A DNA stretch of 64,000 bases from JAHEJB01 sp041748175 (GCA_041748175.1 JBGTDU010000118.1:1-64000); one strand, 5' to 3'; positions 35,672-42,833 are shown, numbered from the stretch's first letter. Notes: generated from the sequence alone by a model not told the origin. Program-made: numbers and translations.

Positions 35672-36592
35672 TCAACTATCCTCCGCAGACACTTCGTCGC
35701 TTTGGTAGTAGGCGAGGAATACGTCTTCGAGTGAGGCGCGTGTCGTTTCGAGCCGAGTAACCGGGAAGCCAGCAAGGGCTTTGATGAGGGCGTCCATTTC
35801 GCCTTCTACCTTCACGGTGACATTTTGTGGGTCCTCATGTGAGAGGACCGTAACGCCGGGTACGTCGTCAAGCGCGTGGTCATCAACGGCGGACTGGAAA
35901 CGCACTTTCACGTGGTGCACGGCGCGGTCGATAAGCGCAGCCGTGTCCGCTACTTCGACAAGTTGCCCCCGACGGATTATGCCGACGCGCTCGGCCACGG
36001 CTTCCACTTCACTCATGATGTGCGAGCAAAAGAAAACAGTAGCGCCATCCGCTTTTGCCTCGCGGAGCAATGCCAGGACCTCCTGTTGCACAAGTGGATC
36101 GAGGCCGCTGGTGGGTTCGTCGAGCAGAAGTAGTTCCGGTTTGTGCACGAGCGCCTGGACGAGGCCGATCTTCTGCTTGTTGCCCTTTGAGAGGTTCTTG
36201 ACGGGAATGTCGAGGTCGAGACGGAGGCGTTCGGCCAGGACGTGCGCACCGTCCCAATCAACGGCGCGGCTGCGCAGAGCGCTGAGGTAGCGCAGGATTT
36301 TGCGACCGGTCAGGTTGTCCTCCAGGTGGAGCTCGCCGGGCAAATAGCCAACGCGCGAGCGGACGCCTACCGGGTCGGCTTGCGGGTCAAGGCCCAGCAC
36401 GCTAGCTGTGCCGCCGTCGGGGCGGATCAGGTCGAGCAGACAGCGGATGGTGGTTGTCTTGCCCGCGCCGTTGGGACCGAGGAAGCCAAAGATCTCGCCC
36501 CGCTGAACAACCAGATCGAGCCCGCGCAGCGCCTCAACCTGCCCGTAAGATTTGGTTAGACTTCGGGTGAGGATGGCGGGTGTGTTGGTCAC
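35672..36592 (-). CDS. ABC exporter ATP-binding protein
   Basis: The 306-residue ATPase has a Walker A GPNGAGKTT (39-47), an NLSKGNKQKIGL signature (133-144), Walker B LLLLDEP (154-160), the D-loop SGLD and the switch His in FFCSHIMSE. The C-terminal ~90 residues (VRFQSAVDDHALDDVPGV) are the usual DrrA/CcmA-like extension. It pairs with the permease gene just downstream. Its first 166 residues are repeated, at about 91% identity by eye (151/166), in the chimeric ORF at 38528-39865, showing a recent duplication of this segment. Confidence 0.94.
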   Translation of the reverse strand: MTNTPAILTRSLTKSYGQVEALRGLDLVVQRGEIFGFLGPNGAGKTTTIRCLLDLIRPDGGTASVLGLDPQADPVGVRSRVGYLPGELHLEDNLTGRKILRYLSALRSRAVDWDGAHVLAERLRLDLDIPVKNLSKGNKQKIGLVQALVHKPELLLLDEPTSGLDPLVQQEVLALLREAKADGATVFFCSHIMSEVEAVAERVGIIRRGQLVEVADTAALIDRAVHHVKVRFQSAVDDHALDDVPGVTVLSHEDPQNVTVKVEGEMDALIKALAGFPVTRLETTRASLEDVFLAYYQSDEVSAEDS

Positions 36593-36652
36593 GTAGGCGC
36601 TGCTATGGGTCGGTCTCGCTGTGAAGCCCTATAGTACGGCCTGACTGTCGTC

Positions 36653-36736
36653 CGCAATATCCTCGATCTCCTTGGCAAGGCCATCAAAGCCTAAAGCACT
36701 CTCAGCGAGCCGACGATGTTCACATTCGTGTTACGC
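36653..36736 (+). pseudogene. Decayed histidine-kinase tail (copy A)
   Basis: Twenty-eight codons read RNILDLLGKAIKA*STLSEP and then TMFTFVLR, which align without gaps to RKILDLHGGAIN...FTFELP near the C-terminus of the kinase at 31749-33251 (16 of 28 identical by eye, one stop codon). Nothing else of the kinase is recognisable nearby. It lies between the ABC ATPase start and the toxin gene. The remaining bases 36593-36778 show no other feature. Confidence 0.8.
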
Positions 36737-36778
36737 CGGAGAGGGTGGGGTCGGTCGCCTCTCACAGCCGATGGGCGA

Positions 36779-37063
36779 TCAAAGACGCTTGATCAACGCA
36801 TCATATTCAGCATGCGTCCCGATCCAGAACCACCACAGAGTTTTTCCTTCCTTCTCCCAGAGTGCCACGGCGCGATGGTGAGCGCCGACGCGGGCTGACC
36901 AAATTGGTTGCCGCCGACTGATTCGCTTGAAGTGGAGGCTCGGATGCCGCGGATACTCGATCCAGAGCGCGTAGGATTCACGGGCCCGCTCTTGGACGTG
37001 AGCAGGCAGCGAGGAGAATCGCTTCCGGAAGTCTCGCGTTACTCGCGACTCAACCACGTTCAC
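36779..37063 (-). CDS. RelE/ParE-superfamily toxin
   Basis: The 94-residue basic protein has the RelE/ParE fold pattern: DFRKRFSSLPAHVQERARESYALW, a strand HFKRISRRQPIWSARVGAHHRAVAL and a C-terminal WFWIGTHAEYDALI. HRAVAL-type strands and the terminal HxEYD block are common in the type II toxin group that includes mRNA interferases. The ATG at 37063 overlaps the antitoxin by 14 bases, consistent with antitoxin-first coupling. Toxicity and target are inferred. Confidence 0.8.
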   Translation of the reverse strand: MNVVESRVTRDFRKRFSSLPAHVQERARESYALWIEYPRHPSLHFKRISRRQPIWSARVGAHHRAVALWEKEGKTLWWFWIGTHAEYDALIKRL

Positions 37064-37283
37064 CTCTAATCAACTCATCCAGCGATACAGATCCTTTAAC
37101 CTTGACATCGCGCCGAGCCATCTCCGCCAACCCATCCCACTGCTCATCGGTAGTGGCATCGAAACTGTTCGCCCATTTTTTCTCGTCCTCGATTTCCTCG
37201 AGGATGCGGGCCGCGATAGCATTTTGCTCCGCCTCTGGACGAGAGGAAGCGGCTGCGAATGCCCGTTCAAGTAGCTTGGTCAT
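37050..37283 (-). CDS. Type II antitoxin partner
   Basis: The 77-residue acidic protein (MTKLLERAFAAASSRPEAEQ..., EEIEDEKKWANSFD) precedes and overlaps the toxin. Its length, charge and position are those of a RelB/ParD-type antitoxin. The C-terminus (VSLDELIRGERG) would wrap the toxin. The ATG at 37283 is the start with proper antitoxin length; the open frame to 37412 runs back through the decayed kinase tail on the other strand and is rejected. Its promoter must lie within that remnant sequence. Confidence 0.75.
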   Translation of the reverse strand: MTKLLERAFAAASSRPEAEQNAIAARILEEIEDEKKWANSFDATTDEQWDGLAEMARRDVKVKGSVSLDELIRGERG

Positions 37284-37285
37284 CG

Positions 37286-37461
37286 AAGACTCGTTTGGCT
37301 GTTTCGAGCAGACGCGGAGGCCCACAAAGCGTTCCGAAAGACTGGTCAATGAGATATATGCTGCCCGCAGAATCCTCGATCTCCATGGCATTGCCATGAG
37401 AACCGAAAGCACATCCGGCGAAGGAATTACTTGTTCATTTAGGTTGCCAGTGGAGGTATAA
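37286..37461 (+). pseudogene. Decayed histidine-kinase tail (copy B)
   Basis: The last ~33 codons (37363-37461) read ARRILDLHGIAMRTESTSGE and then GITCSFRLPVEV, and end in TAA. They match ARKILDLHGGAINVESTPGE with FTFELPVA at the end of the kinase at 31749-33251. Upstream, F..F..T...RS...L blocks weakly resemble the kinase F and G2 boxes, so the remnant may begin near 37286. With copy A it brackets the toxin-antitoxin pair. Confidence 0.8.
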
Positions 37462-37557
37462 CAGCGGGCCGCTCAGCCGCAACAAGCAGCGACCGCGGAC
37501 GGTGAGACGAGCAACGCAGACGTCGAGGCGCGGACTAGGCAAGAGCGCTGGCACCCG
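37457..37557 (-). other. Degenerate attC-like recombination site after hicA (weak)
   Basis: On the minus strand, about 40 bases past the hicA stop, are a left-side ACAACGGGTGCCAGCG segment and a right-side GCGGCTGAGCGG ending GCTGTTATAC. They resemble the L boxes and terminal boxes of the better site at 38110-38187. Complementarity is poor and the core boxes are off consensus, so this may be a decayed site or chance. Confidence 0.35.
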
Positions 37558-37594
37558 TTGTCGGCCTACAGCGGCTGGTTCTGCCGCACGGCGG

Positions 37595-37837
37595 TCACGA
37601 GACGTGCCGGATCAATTCATCCTTGCTCATACCGAGGTGGACGGCTACGTCACCCAGGATCGCGTTCAGCGTTCCGACCCGGAGAGGGCTGTGGAGCGGG
37701 ACCGTCACGTGGTGCTCGCCTTCATCCGATTGGCAAGTGAGACGGACGTGACTTCCGCTTTGTCGGGTCTGCTCGTAGCCGAGTTTCCCAAGCCGTTTGA
37801 TGAGACGGCTTCCGTCGAGGTCTCGCGGTGTCCTCAC
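37595..37837 (-). CDS. hicA: HicA-family toxin
   Basis: The 80-residue protein has the dsRBD-like HicA fold: LIKRLGKLGYEQTRQSGSHVRLT with the catalytic His in GSHVRL, HHVTVPLHSPLRVGTLNAIL, and a helical end GMSKDELIRHVS. HicA cleaves mRNA in a ribosome-independent way. Its ATG overlaps the hicB stop by four bases, so expression is coupled behind the antitoxin. The annotation is by family pattern; toxicity is inferred. Confidence 0.88.
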   Translation of the reverse strand: MRTPRDLDGSRLIKRLGKLGYEQTRQSGSHVRLTCQSDEGEHHVTVPLHSPLRVGTLNAILGDVAVHLGMSKDELIRHVS

Positions 37838-38043
37838 GCCGCCAGTACCTCCTCCCGGACGAAGTGGAGCCGGATCATCCCTGGGCGAACCGCTTCGTCA
37901 AAGTGTACGCCGACGGCGTCGCGGACCATCTCGCGCAGTTCGTCTACCGAGTCGGCCTCTGTGTAGATCGAGTGGCCGAGAGCGCGGGCCTCGAACCCAC
38001 CCTCCGGCGAATCAGAGATGATGAAGATGATCTCGTTGGTCAT
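37834..38043 (-). CDS. hicB: HicB-like antitoxin
   Basis: The 69-residue protein has the HicB partial RNase H-like fold (IIFIISDSPEGGFEARALGHSIYTEADSVDELREMVRDAV) and no C-terminal DNA-binding domain, as in many short HicB proteins. It precedes and overlaps hicA. A start at 38043 is supported by length and by the beginning of the fold at residue 4. Confidence 0.82.
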   Translation of the reverse strand: MTNEIIFIISDSPEGGFEARALGHSIYTEADSVDELREMVRDAVGVHFDEAVRPGMIRLHFVREEVLAA

Positions 38044-38109
38044 GGTGTCGTCGTTTCCGACAATCTACGACCCTCTCGCGCCTTCAACCGATTGCTGCGG
38101 CGGAGTGCG

Positions 38110-38187
38110 GCATAACGCCCAGGTTCAGCCGCGGGCTTGCCGGAGCGAAGCGGAGGCAAGACCGTCGGCTGGAACCGTTTGTTAGGC
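38110..38187 (-). other. Integron-type attC recombination site
   Basis: On the minus strand the 78 bases start with GCCTAAC (a perfect RYYYAAC 1L box) and end GTTATGC (GTTRRRY with one mismatch, 1R box). Internal arms GGTTCCAGCCG and CGGCTGAACC pair except for one extra C in the left arm, the unpaired base expected in the 2L box. Further pairing (CTTGCC with GGCAAG) closes the central stem around a 13-base loop. It starts 26 bases after the stop of the broken VOC gene, the normal place for a cassette attC. Confidence 0.75.
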
Positions 38188-38213
38188 ACCACTGCGGGGC
38201 TTTCCCAACGCGG

Positions 38214-38494
38214 TCATGCGGCCGGAAAGGGCCGCGATGGCGGCGTCGCCAGCGTGATCAGGTTGCCATCAGGATCACGCACCTGCGCCAGCGTCGAGTA
38301 GTCGCCCTCAATGTCGTCGCCGAGCACGATTCCCAATCCGTGACAGCTTTGCTCGCGTGCGAAAGTGGGGTTTGTACTGAGAACACAGCCATGCCGTGGC
38401 CGTGATGGAGGAAGTCTGTCATTACCCGCCAGCCCAATGCCGTCAGAAATACAAGGGCTCTTTCAAGCCGAGAATCGAAGCTTGGTGTTGACAT
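38214..38494 (-). pseudogene. Frameshifted VOC-family gene
   Basis: The first part (from the ATG at 38494) reads MSTPSFDSRLERALVFLTALGWRVMTDF, the opening of a VOC (glyoxalase-like) protein. A second frame just downstream reads LGIVLGDDIEGDYSTLAQVR then DPDGNLITLA, the closing VOC strand, and stops at 38214-38216. The frame changes near 38333 and the middle of the fold appears shortened. It could be a decayed cassette gene or a sequencing indel plus deletion. Confidence 0.78.
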
Positions 38495-38499
38495 CCACC

Positions 38500-38527
38500 T
38501 AATAACAGCCGCGGGTTAAGCCGCCCC
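38500..38527 (-). other. Right half of an attC-like site
   Basis: Directly after the stop of the chimeric ORF, the minus strand reads GGGGCGGCTTAACCCGCGGC followed by TGTTATTAGG. GGCTTAACC followed by GTTATTA resembles the 2R-1R half of the full site at 38110-38187 (GGCTGAACC...GTTATGC). The left half is not present. Confidence 0.5.
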
Positions 38528-39865
38528 TTACTGCGCGTCAAGCTGATCGGTCACGCGGTCCAGGTTCTCTTGGAAAGTAGCCACGCTCGGATGCTGCGCG
38601 CCGAGCGCCACCGCGCGCTCGTACTGCCGTCTGGCGCCCTCGAGACGCCCCATCCTCTCGTAGGCCTCGCCCAGACTGTCGTACGGGTTCGCCACCTCCG
38701 GGTACTCCGCGACGTTCAGCTCGAAGATGGCGATGGCGTCCTGGACCCGCTCTTCGGCCAGCATCTGGTAGCCCAGCGTGTTCAGAAGGTCCTCGGTGAA
38801 CGAGGTCGCCGGGTAGTAGCTCGTCAACTGGCGGTACGTCTCCGCCAGGGTGGCGGGGCTCTCGCTGAGCGCGCGGGCAAGCTGGCGGCCGACGTTGGGA
38901 AACGTGACCCGCCGGACGGCCTCGATGACCAAGGCCGGGTCGTCGCGGTGCATGTAGTGAGCGGCGTGCGTCGCCACGACCAAGGTGGCCTCCGGAGACG
39001 CACGCACCCAGTCGCTGTAGCGGGCCAGACGGAAATCGGTCGCTGCCTCTTGCCATGTGTCGAAGTCGAACGGCAGGCTCATGCCCGGCGGCGGTGTCCC
39101 CACCTTTACACTGAGCAAGACGGCGAGCGGCACGTCGGGGAGGGACGGGATGGCTCGGCTGGCAAGGCTGCTTTGCTGAAACGCAGTGATGGCCTCACTC
39201 TCTGTCCGGATGTTTGGCGGCGCCTGCTGAAAGAACTCCCGCATCGTGGCCTGGAGCGCATCGTAGTCCGCCTCCCCCGATCCGAAGGACTCCATCACGG
39301 CGATCTCCTCCTCCCGCGTCATGAACACGTCTGTCGGGTCGATGAACACCAGCCCTGCAATGTCCTCGGGGTCAAGGCCGCTGGTGGGTTCGTCCAGCAG
39401 GAGTAGCTCCGGCTTGTGCATCAGCGCCTGGACGAGGCCGATCTTCTGCTTGTTGCCCTTCGAGAGGTTCTTGACGGGCTGATCGAGGCCGAGGCTGAGG
39501 CGTTCGGCCAGGACGTGCGCACCGTCCCAATCGACGGCGTGGCCTCGCAGAGCGCTGAAATAACGCAGGATTTTCCGGCCGGTCAGGTTGTCTTCCAGAT
39601 TGAGCTCGCCGGGCAGATAGCCAACGCGTGAGCGGACGGCTACGGGATCGGTTTGCGGGTCAAGGCCCAGCACACTCGCCGTGCCGCCGTCGGGGCGGAT
39701 GAGGTCGAGAAGGCAGCGGATGGTGGTCGTCTTGCCCGCACCGTTGGGACCGAGAAACCCAAAGATCTCTCCCCGCTGCACTTCCAGATCAAGACCGCAC
39801 AGTGCCTCAACCTGCCCGTATGATTTGGTCAAACTTCGGGTGAGAATGGCGGGCGAGTCGTTCAC
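38528..39865 (-). CDS. Chimeric ORF: ABC-ATPase N-terminus joined to alpha/beta-hydrolase-TPR C-terminus
   Basis: The 445-residue frame has two unrelated parts. Residues 1-166 (39368-39865) copy the ATPase at 35672-36592, with Walker A, signature and Walker B, and stop inside the D-loop at SGLDP. Residues 167-445 (38528-39367) begin EDIAGLVFIDPTDVF, a mid-domain alpha/beta-hydrolase strand, contain the catalytic-His-like ATHAAHYMHRDDPALVIEAV, and end with two TPRs (ANPYDSLGEAYERMGRLEGARRQY). The nucleophile half of the hydrolase and the coupling domain of the ATPase are both missing. It is probably a non-functional product of recombination, though the frame is intact. Confidence 0.85.
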   Translation of the reverse strand: MNDSPAILTRSLTKSYGQVEALCGLDLEVQRGEIFGFLGPNGAGKTTTIRCLLDLIRPDGGTASVLGLDPQTDPVAVRSRVGYLPGELNLEDNLTGRKILRYFSALRGHAVDWDGAHVLAERLSLGLDQPVKNLSKGNKQKIGLVQALMHKPELLLLDEPTSGLDPEDIAGLVFIDPTDVFMTREEEIAVMESFGSGEADYDALQATMREFFQQAPPNIRTESEAITAFQQSSLASRAIPSLPDVPLAVLLSVKVGTPPPGMSLPFDFDTWQEAATDFRLARYSDWVRASPEATLVVATHAAHYMHRDDPALVIEAVRRVTFPNVGRQLARALSESPATLAETYRQLTSYYPATSFTEDLLNTLGYQMLAEERVQDAIAIFELNVAEYPEVANPYDSLGEAYERMGRLEGARRQYERAVALGAQHPSVATFQENLDRVTDQLDAQ

Positions 39866-39910
39866 GTGTGGGCGTTCATCGATTTAATAGGCCGAAGTCG
39901 GCGACACACA

Positions 39911-39929
39911 GGGTAACCTTGTTAGTCCG
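39911..39929 (-). other. Left half of an attC-like site
   Basis: Seven bases past the stop of the broken gene at 39937-40362, the minus strand reads CGGACTAACAAGGTTACCC, close to GCCTAACAAACGGTTCC of the full site at 38110-38187 (1L-2L half). The matching right half is missing; the ABC-ATPase copy begins 46 bases further on. Confidence 0.5.
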
Positions 39930-39936
39930 GCAAACG

Positions 39937-40362
39937 CTACTTCGCCCGCATCCGGTTGTTGCGCGGGTTGTGCTCCAACTCACAGAGGCCAAGCTCTTCC
40001 ATAAGGGGCGGGACGTAAACGCCGAAACGGCCGCGCAACCCCTTCTTCAATCCTTACCAACCGCCAATAGGGTTTTCGGGTGATCGACCCCAGGCCTCAA
40101 CCGTGCCTTCCTTGGCGGGTTTCTGCTCGTCCGCGCCGCCCAGGTCCATCCAGTCGCCGTGGGCTTTGAGCATCGCATGGAGGTCGTCGATGCAGCGGGC
40201 GTCGTAGTGGAGGACGGTCTTACCAACCGTGCAAACAAGAATCGGAAGATCGTCCTTGGTGTCCGTATGCATCGTGTACTCGGACGACCCGGGAGGGGTT
40301 TTGAGGTTCCAGGGGTTGTCTTTGGTGTGGTTGAATTTCGTCCAAGAGGTGTTGGTTCTCAA
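39937..40362 (-). pseudogene. Uncharacterised small protein gene with nonsense codon
   Basis: The frame reads TSWTKFNHTKDNPWNLKTPP, CTVGKTVLHYDARCIDDLHA, GDWMDLGGADEQKPAKEGTV and ends SPENPIGGW at a TAA (40054-40056). The same frame then continues 38 codons without interruption (GLKKGLRGRFGVYVPP..., ELEHNPRNNRMRAK) to TAG at 39937. The part after the stop looks as protein-like as the part before, so the TAA is probably a mutated Tyr codon. I recall an uncharacterised family of this form (possibly DUF6855) but cannot verify it. The only upstream start is a TTG at 40362; an ATG lies 30 codons in. Confidence 0.7.
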
Positions 40363-40504
40363 TTTCTGAAGGACGCATAGTTATCGAAGCTTCCAGAAAG
40401 AGCGGCATTTGGCTTGGTACGGATGAGGTCGCCCTATTAGAATACACTTCAGCGGCCCACAGCTACGAGCACAATTGGCAACACATAGCACCCCACAAAA
40501 TCAA

Positions 40505-41008
40505 TTATCTCACCATTGTTTCGGCAAGACACCGAATGACCTCCTTGCCATCTTCATATGCCTCTACTACTTCAGCTAAAGTCGCATATGTTGGAAATGC
40601 GCCGGCATGGGCAAAGTCATGTCTCCACGTAATAAGGTTGCCATAGGAGTTTCTTATGTCTCTCCCTCTCTCCCTTAGACCCTTTGACACACCAAGTGTT
40701 ATTTTTCTATTAAAGCGCAAGATATACTTTTCTCCAAATCTCTTGATGTAATCATCTTTCAGGTGCGCTATCTTGATTCTGCCATTAATACGGTCGAAAT
40801 AACTAAAAGTGTAAACACCAAATACAGTATGCTTCTTTGCGGCGAAATCAATAAATATCTCCTTTATTGAAAGCTCGTATACGGTAACCGCAGCAACTGT
40901 AATGAACCCTAGGTATTTTGATCTTAGAACAGGATCTACGCCTGGGACAATTGTCTGCAGGTGAGCGATGACGTCGTCGGCATGCTTAAAATGATCTGAG
41001 TAGGACAT
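40505..41008 (-). CDS. HEPN-domain protein, probable RNase effector
   Basis: The 167-residue all-helical protein carries R129-HDFA-H134 in LITWRHDFAHAG, the R-x4-H motif of catalytically active HEPN ribonucleases. The N-terminal half (HADDVIAHLQTIVPGVDPVL, AAVTVYELSIKEIFIDFA) fits the HEPN types found beside DUF262 or restriction-like genes. The ATG shares one base with the stop of the DUF262 gene (TAATG), so it is translationally coupled as the second gene. The sequence is strongly AT-rich (19 G/C in 40801-40860). RNase activity and an anti-phage role are inferred. Confidence 0.8.
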   Translation of the reverse strand: MSYSDHFKHADDVIAHLQTIVPGVDPVLRSKYLGFITVAAVTVYELSIKEIFIDFAAKKHTVFGVYTFSYFDRINGRIKIAHLKDDYIKRFGEKYILRFNRKITLGVSKGLRERGRDIRNSYGNLITWRHDFAHAGAFPTYATLAEVVEAYEDGKEVIRCLAETMVR

Positions 41009-42084
41009 TAGTTCTCTACCAGGTATCGTCGGACAATTTTTAGTCGTTCAAGGACGGTTTTGCCGTCTGTTGTATTTATGCTAGTCGTTTCGATGAATTC
41101 CGTGTCCTTCATTAACTGCTCATACCGAGATTTAAGTGTACCTAGGTCTAAACGCTCGAACTCCTGAAACAATACGCTCATCACAGAATCCAGCGCAGAT
41201 ACATTCAATGGGCCGCGCAAATGAAATGGCTTTTCTCCTAATTCAGAAATGATCGTTGAAGTCAATTGTGGAAGTAGGCGATGAAATCGTTTTGCTTCTT
41301 TCTTCCTTCCGTGCTGGTGGATCGCCATTGCCCTATTTAAGTGTTCTTTCATTGGTTTTTCATAGGGAATCGTAATAAGCGAAAACACCCGTAATAACAA
41401 TTCTATATCCTTTTGATGTTTATCGATATAACTTTTCCCAACTATCAATCTCCAATTAGCATCTTCGTTTGCCTTCTTGAGAGATTTATTAAAGTCACCT
41501 CTGAAAACAACATTTCGAATTTCTTGTGGTCGTAATGGAGTACCCCCGGTATTTAGTCGTTCGAAAATGTGATAGGCACTTGTCTTTTCTCCCACAGGGC
41601 TTAGCTGCCTAATGTTTACGGCCCTGAGTACAGATTGCTTTAGTTTTCTTCGATCAGACTCCTTCAGTTCATCGTATTTCTTCTTGTCAAACCGGCTTTC
41701 GCCCAAATTCGCCAGTCTAAACACCTGCCTTCTCCCTTGAGTGCTTTCTTTTCCGAAGTATCCATCCAAGAAGAAAACAACACTCATTATTCGCTGTTGA
41801 CCGTCAATAACAAGATTTACATTTTCGTCGTCCACGTAAAAGAATACAGGGGGTACCGGTAGGCCGCTCAGGAACGAGTCAATTAAAAGTGACGACTGCT
41901 TGATCGTCCAAACAAACTCTCGCTGGAAGTCAGGAATGACTATATCGCCATCCTTCCACATTTGATATAGACCAGATAGCGTGTAGTCAGATGGATAAGT
42001 TGCTATGTCATACGAAATAGCAACACCATCATCTTCAAGCTCCTCAACAAGATCGAGCTCGTCCTCCTTGATCACGGTTTCCAT
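41008..42084 (-). CDS. DUF262 (GmrSD N-terminal/ParB-like) protein
   Basis: The 358-residue protein has the DUF262 core: SGLYQMWKDGDIVIPDFQRE followed by FVW (PDFQREFVW at 51-59), LIDSFLSGLPVPPVFFY, the nucleotide-binding ParB/sulfiredoxin-like IDGQQR (D94-R98), and FERLNTGGTPLRPQEIRN. The DUF1524 HNH-nuclease half found in full GmrSD type IV restriction enzymes is missing, so a partner effector is needed; the coupled HEPN gene fits. The ATG at 42084 was chosen; a TTG 12 codons upstream is possible. The gene is AT-rich and lies in an island with abrupt composition edges near 40.45 and 42.25 kb. Confidence 0.88.
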   Translation of the reverse strand: METVIKEDELDLVEELEDDGVAISYDIATYPSDYTLSGLYQMWKDGDIVIPDFQREFVWTIKQSSLLIDSFLSGLPVPPVFFYVDDENVNLVIDGQQRIMSVVFFLDGYFGKESTQGRRQVFRLANLGESRFDKKKYDELKESDRRKLKQSVLRAVNIRQLSPVGEKTSAYHIFERLNTGGTPLRPQEIRNVVFRGDFNKSLKKANEDANWRLIVGKSYIDKHQKDIELLLRVFSLITIPYEKPMKEHLNRAMAIHQHGRKKEAKRFHRLLPQLTSTIISELGEKPFHLRGPLNVSALDSVMSVLFQEFERLDLGTLKSRYEQLMKDTEFIETTSINTTDGKTVLERLKIVRRYLVEN

Positions 42085-42276
42085 AGGGGGTCTGATTTTC
42101 AGTGTGACGTTGGTCAACACAGGTTCATAGTGTGAATCGGTTGTCGTTCACGGAATCCGACTGTTTCTCCAATACTAGGAAACGTAAGGCTAGACCGCAA
42201 ACGATGTGAAGTTAGATGAGTGTAAAAGATGTATGGAAAATTTCAAATTCTCAGGATTACGGCCGGATTGCCTGCC

Positions 42277-42726
42277 TCAGACCACCACCTTCCACATCAC
42301 AAAGTGCCCCCCAATCCCCTCAATCTCAAACTCGGGGCCAATGGTCTCTAGCCCCATGCGCCGATAGAAGTCGAGCGCCACGATGCGGGCGTTGCACCAC
42401 AGAAGATCTAAGCCGTGGCTCCGTATGTGTTCAAAGCACAGTTCCAACAACTGTCGTCCGTAGCCCAACCCGCGAACTTCCGGAGTGGTAGCCATCCCGC
42501 GGAGGCGGAAGGAGCCGTTGTGAGGTAGTTGGTCCTCGTATTCAGATGGCGGATCTTCCGGATAGATCGTTGCGATGCCGACCAATCTTCCTTCGTGAAA
42601 TGCGCCGGCGTGCAGAACATCGGGATCGTCATCGCCGGGGTAGACAAGGTTTTCGGGCGCTTGGCCAGGGCGTAAAATCTGCGCGCGTAGTGGGCGGGTT
42701 TCGGCGGCGGTGATTGGGCGAATCAT
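42277..42726 (-). CDS. GNAT-family N-acetyltransferase
   Basis: The 149-residue protein shows the GNAT order: N-terminal IRPITAAETRPLRAQIL, beta4 FRLRGMATTPEVRG with the acetyl-CoA pyrophosphate loop RGLGYG, helix RQLLELCFEHIRSHG, and beta5-alpha4 LLWCNARIVALDFYRRMGLETIG. The C-terminus (GGHFVMWKVVV) closes the fold. Acceptor substrate is unknown. It stands alone between the AT-rich island and the zinc-ribbon gene. GC-rich composition returns here. Confidence 0.9.
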   Translation of the reverse strand: MIRPITAAETRPLRAQILRPGQAPENLVYPGDDDPDVLHAGAFHEGRLVGIATIYPEDPPSEYEDQLPHNGSFRLRGMATTPEVRGLGYGRQLLELCFEHIRSHGLDLLWCNARIVALDFYRRMGLETIGPEFEIEGIGGHFVMWKVVV

Positions 42727-42833
42727 GCGTGATTGCGTGAATACGTGAGAACGTGAATCTCAACTTGCAGAGATGGCGATCATCAAAGTGGGAGGGCTGC
42801 CTAAACGTAGTCACGCCCTTCACGTAATCGCCC

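Noticed and set aside
37050..37412. Longer antitoxin frame starting at 37412
   Set aside because: The extra 43 codons are antisense to the kinase-tail remnant; the ATG at 37283 gives a normal antitoxin.
40363..40504. Short open plus-strand frame between the broken small gene and the HEPN gene
   Set aside because: Only about 50 codons before it runs into the HEPN gene in antisense; no start signal or similarity that I recognise. I see nothing else in this gap.
36600..42200. Prophage or transposon explanation for the accessory region
   Set aside because: No integrase, transposase, portal, capsid or terminal inverted repeats were found; cassette relics and duplications explain it better.
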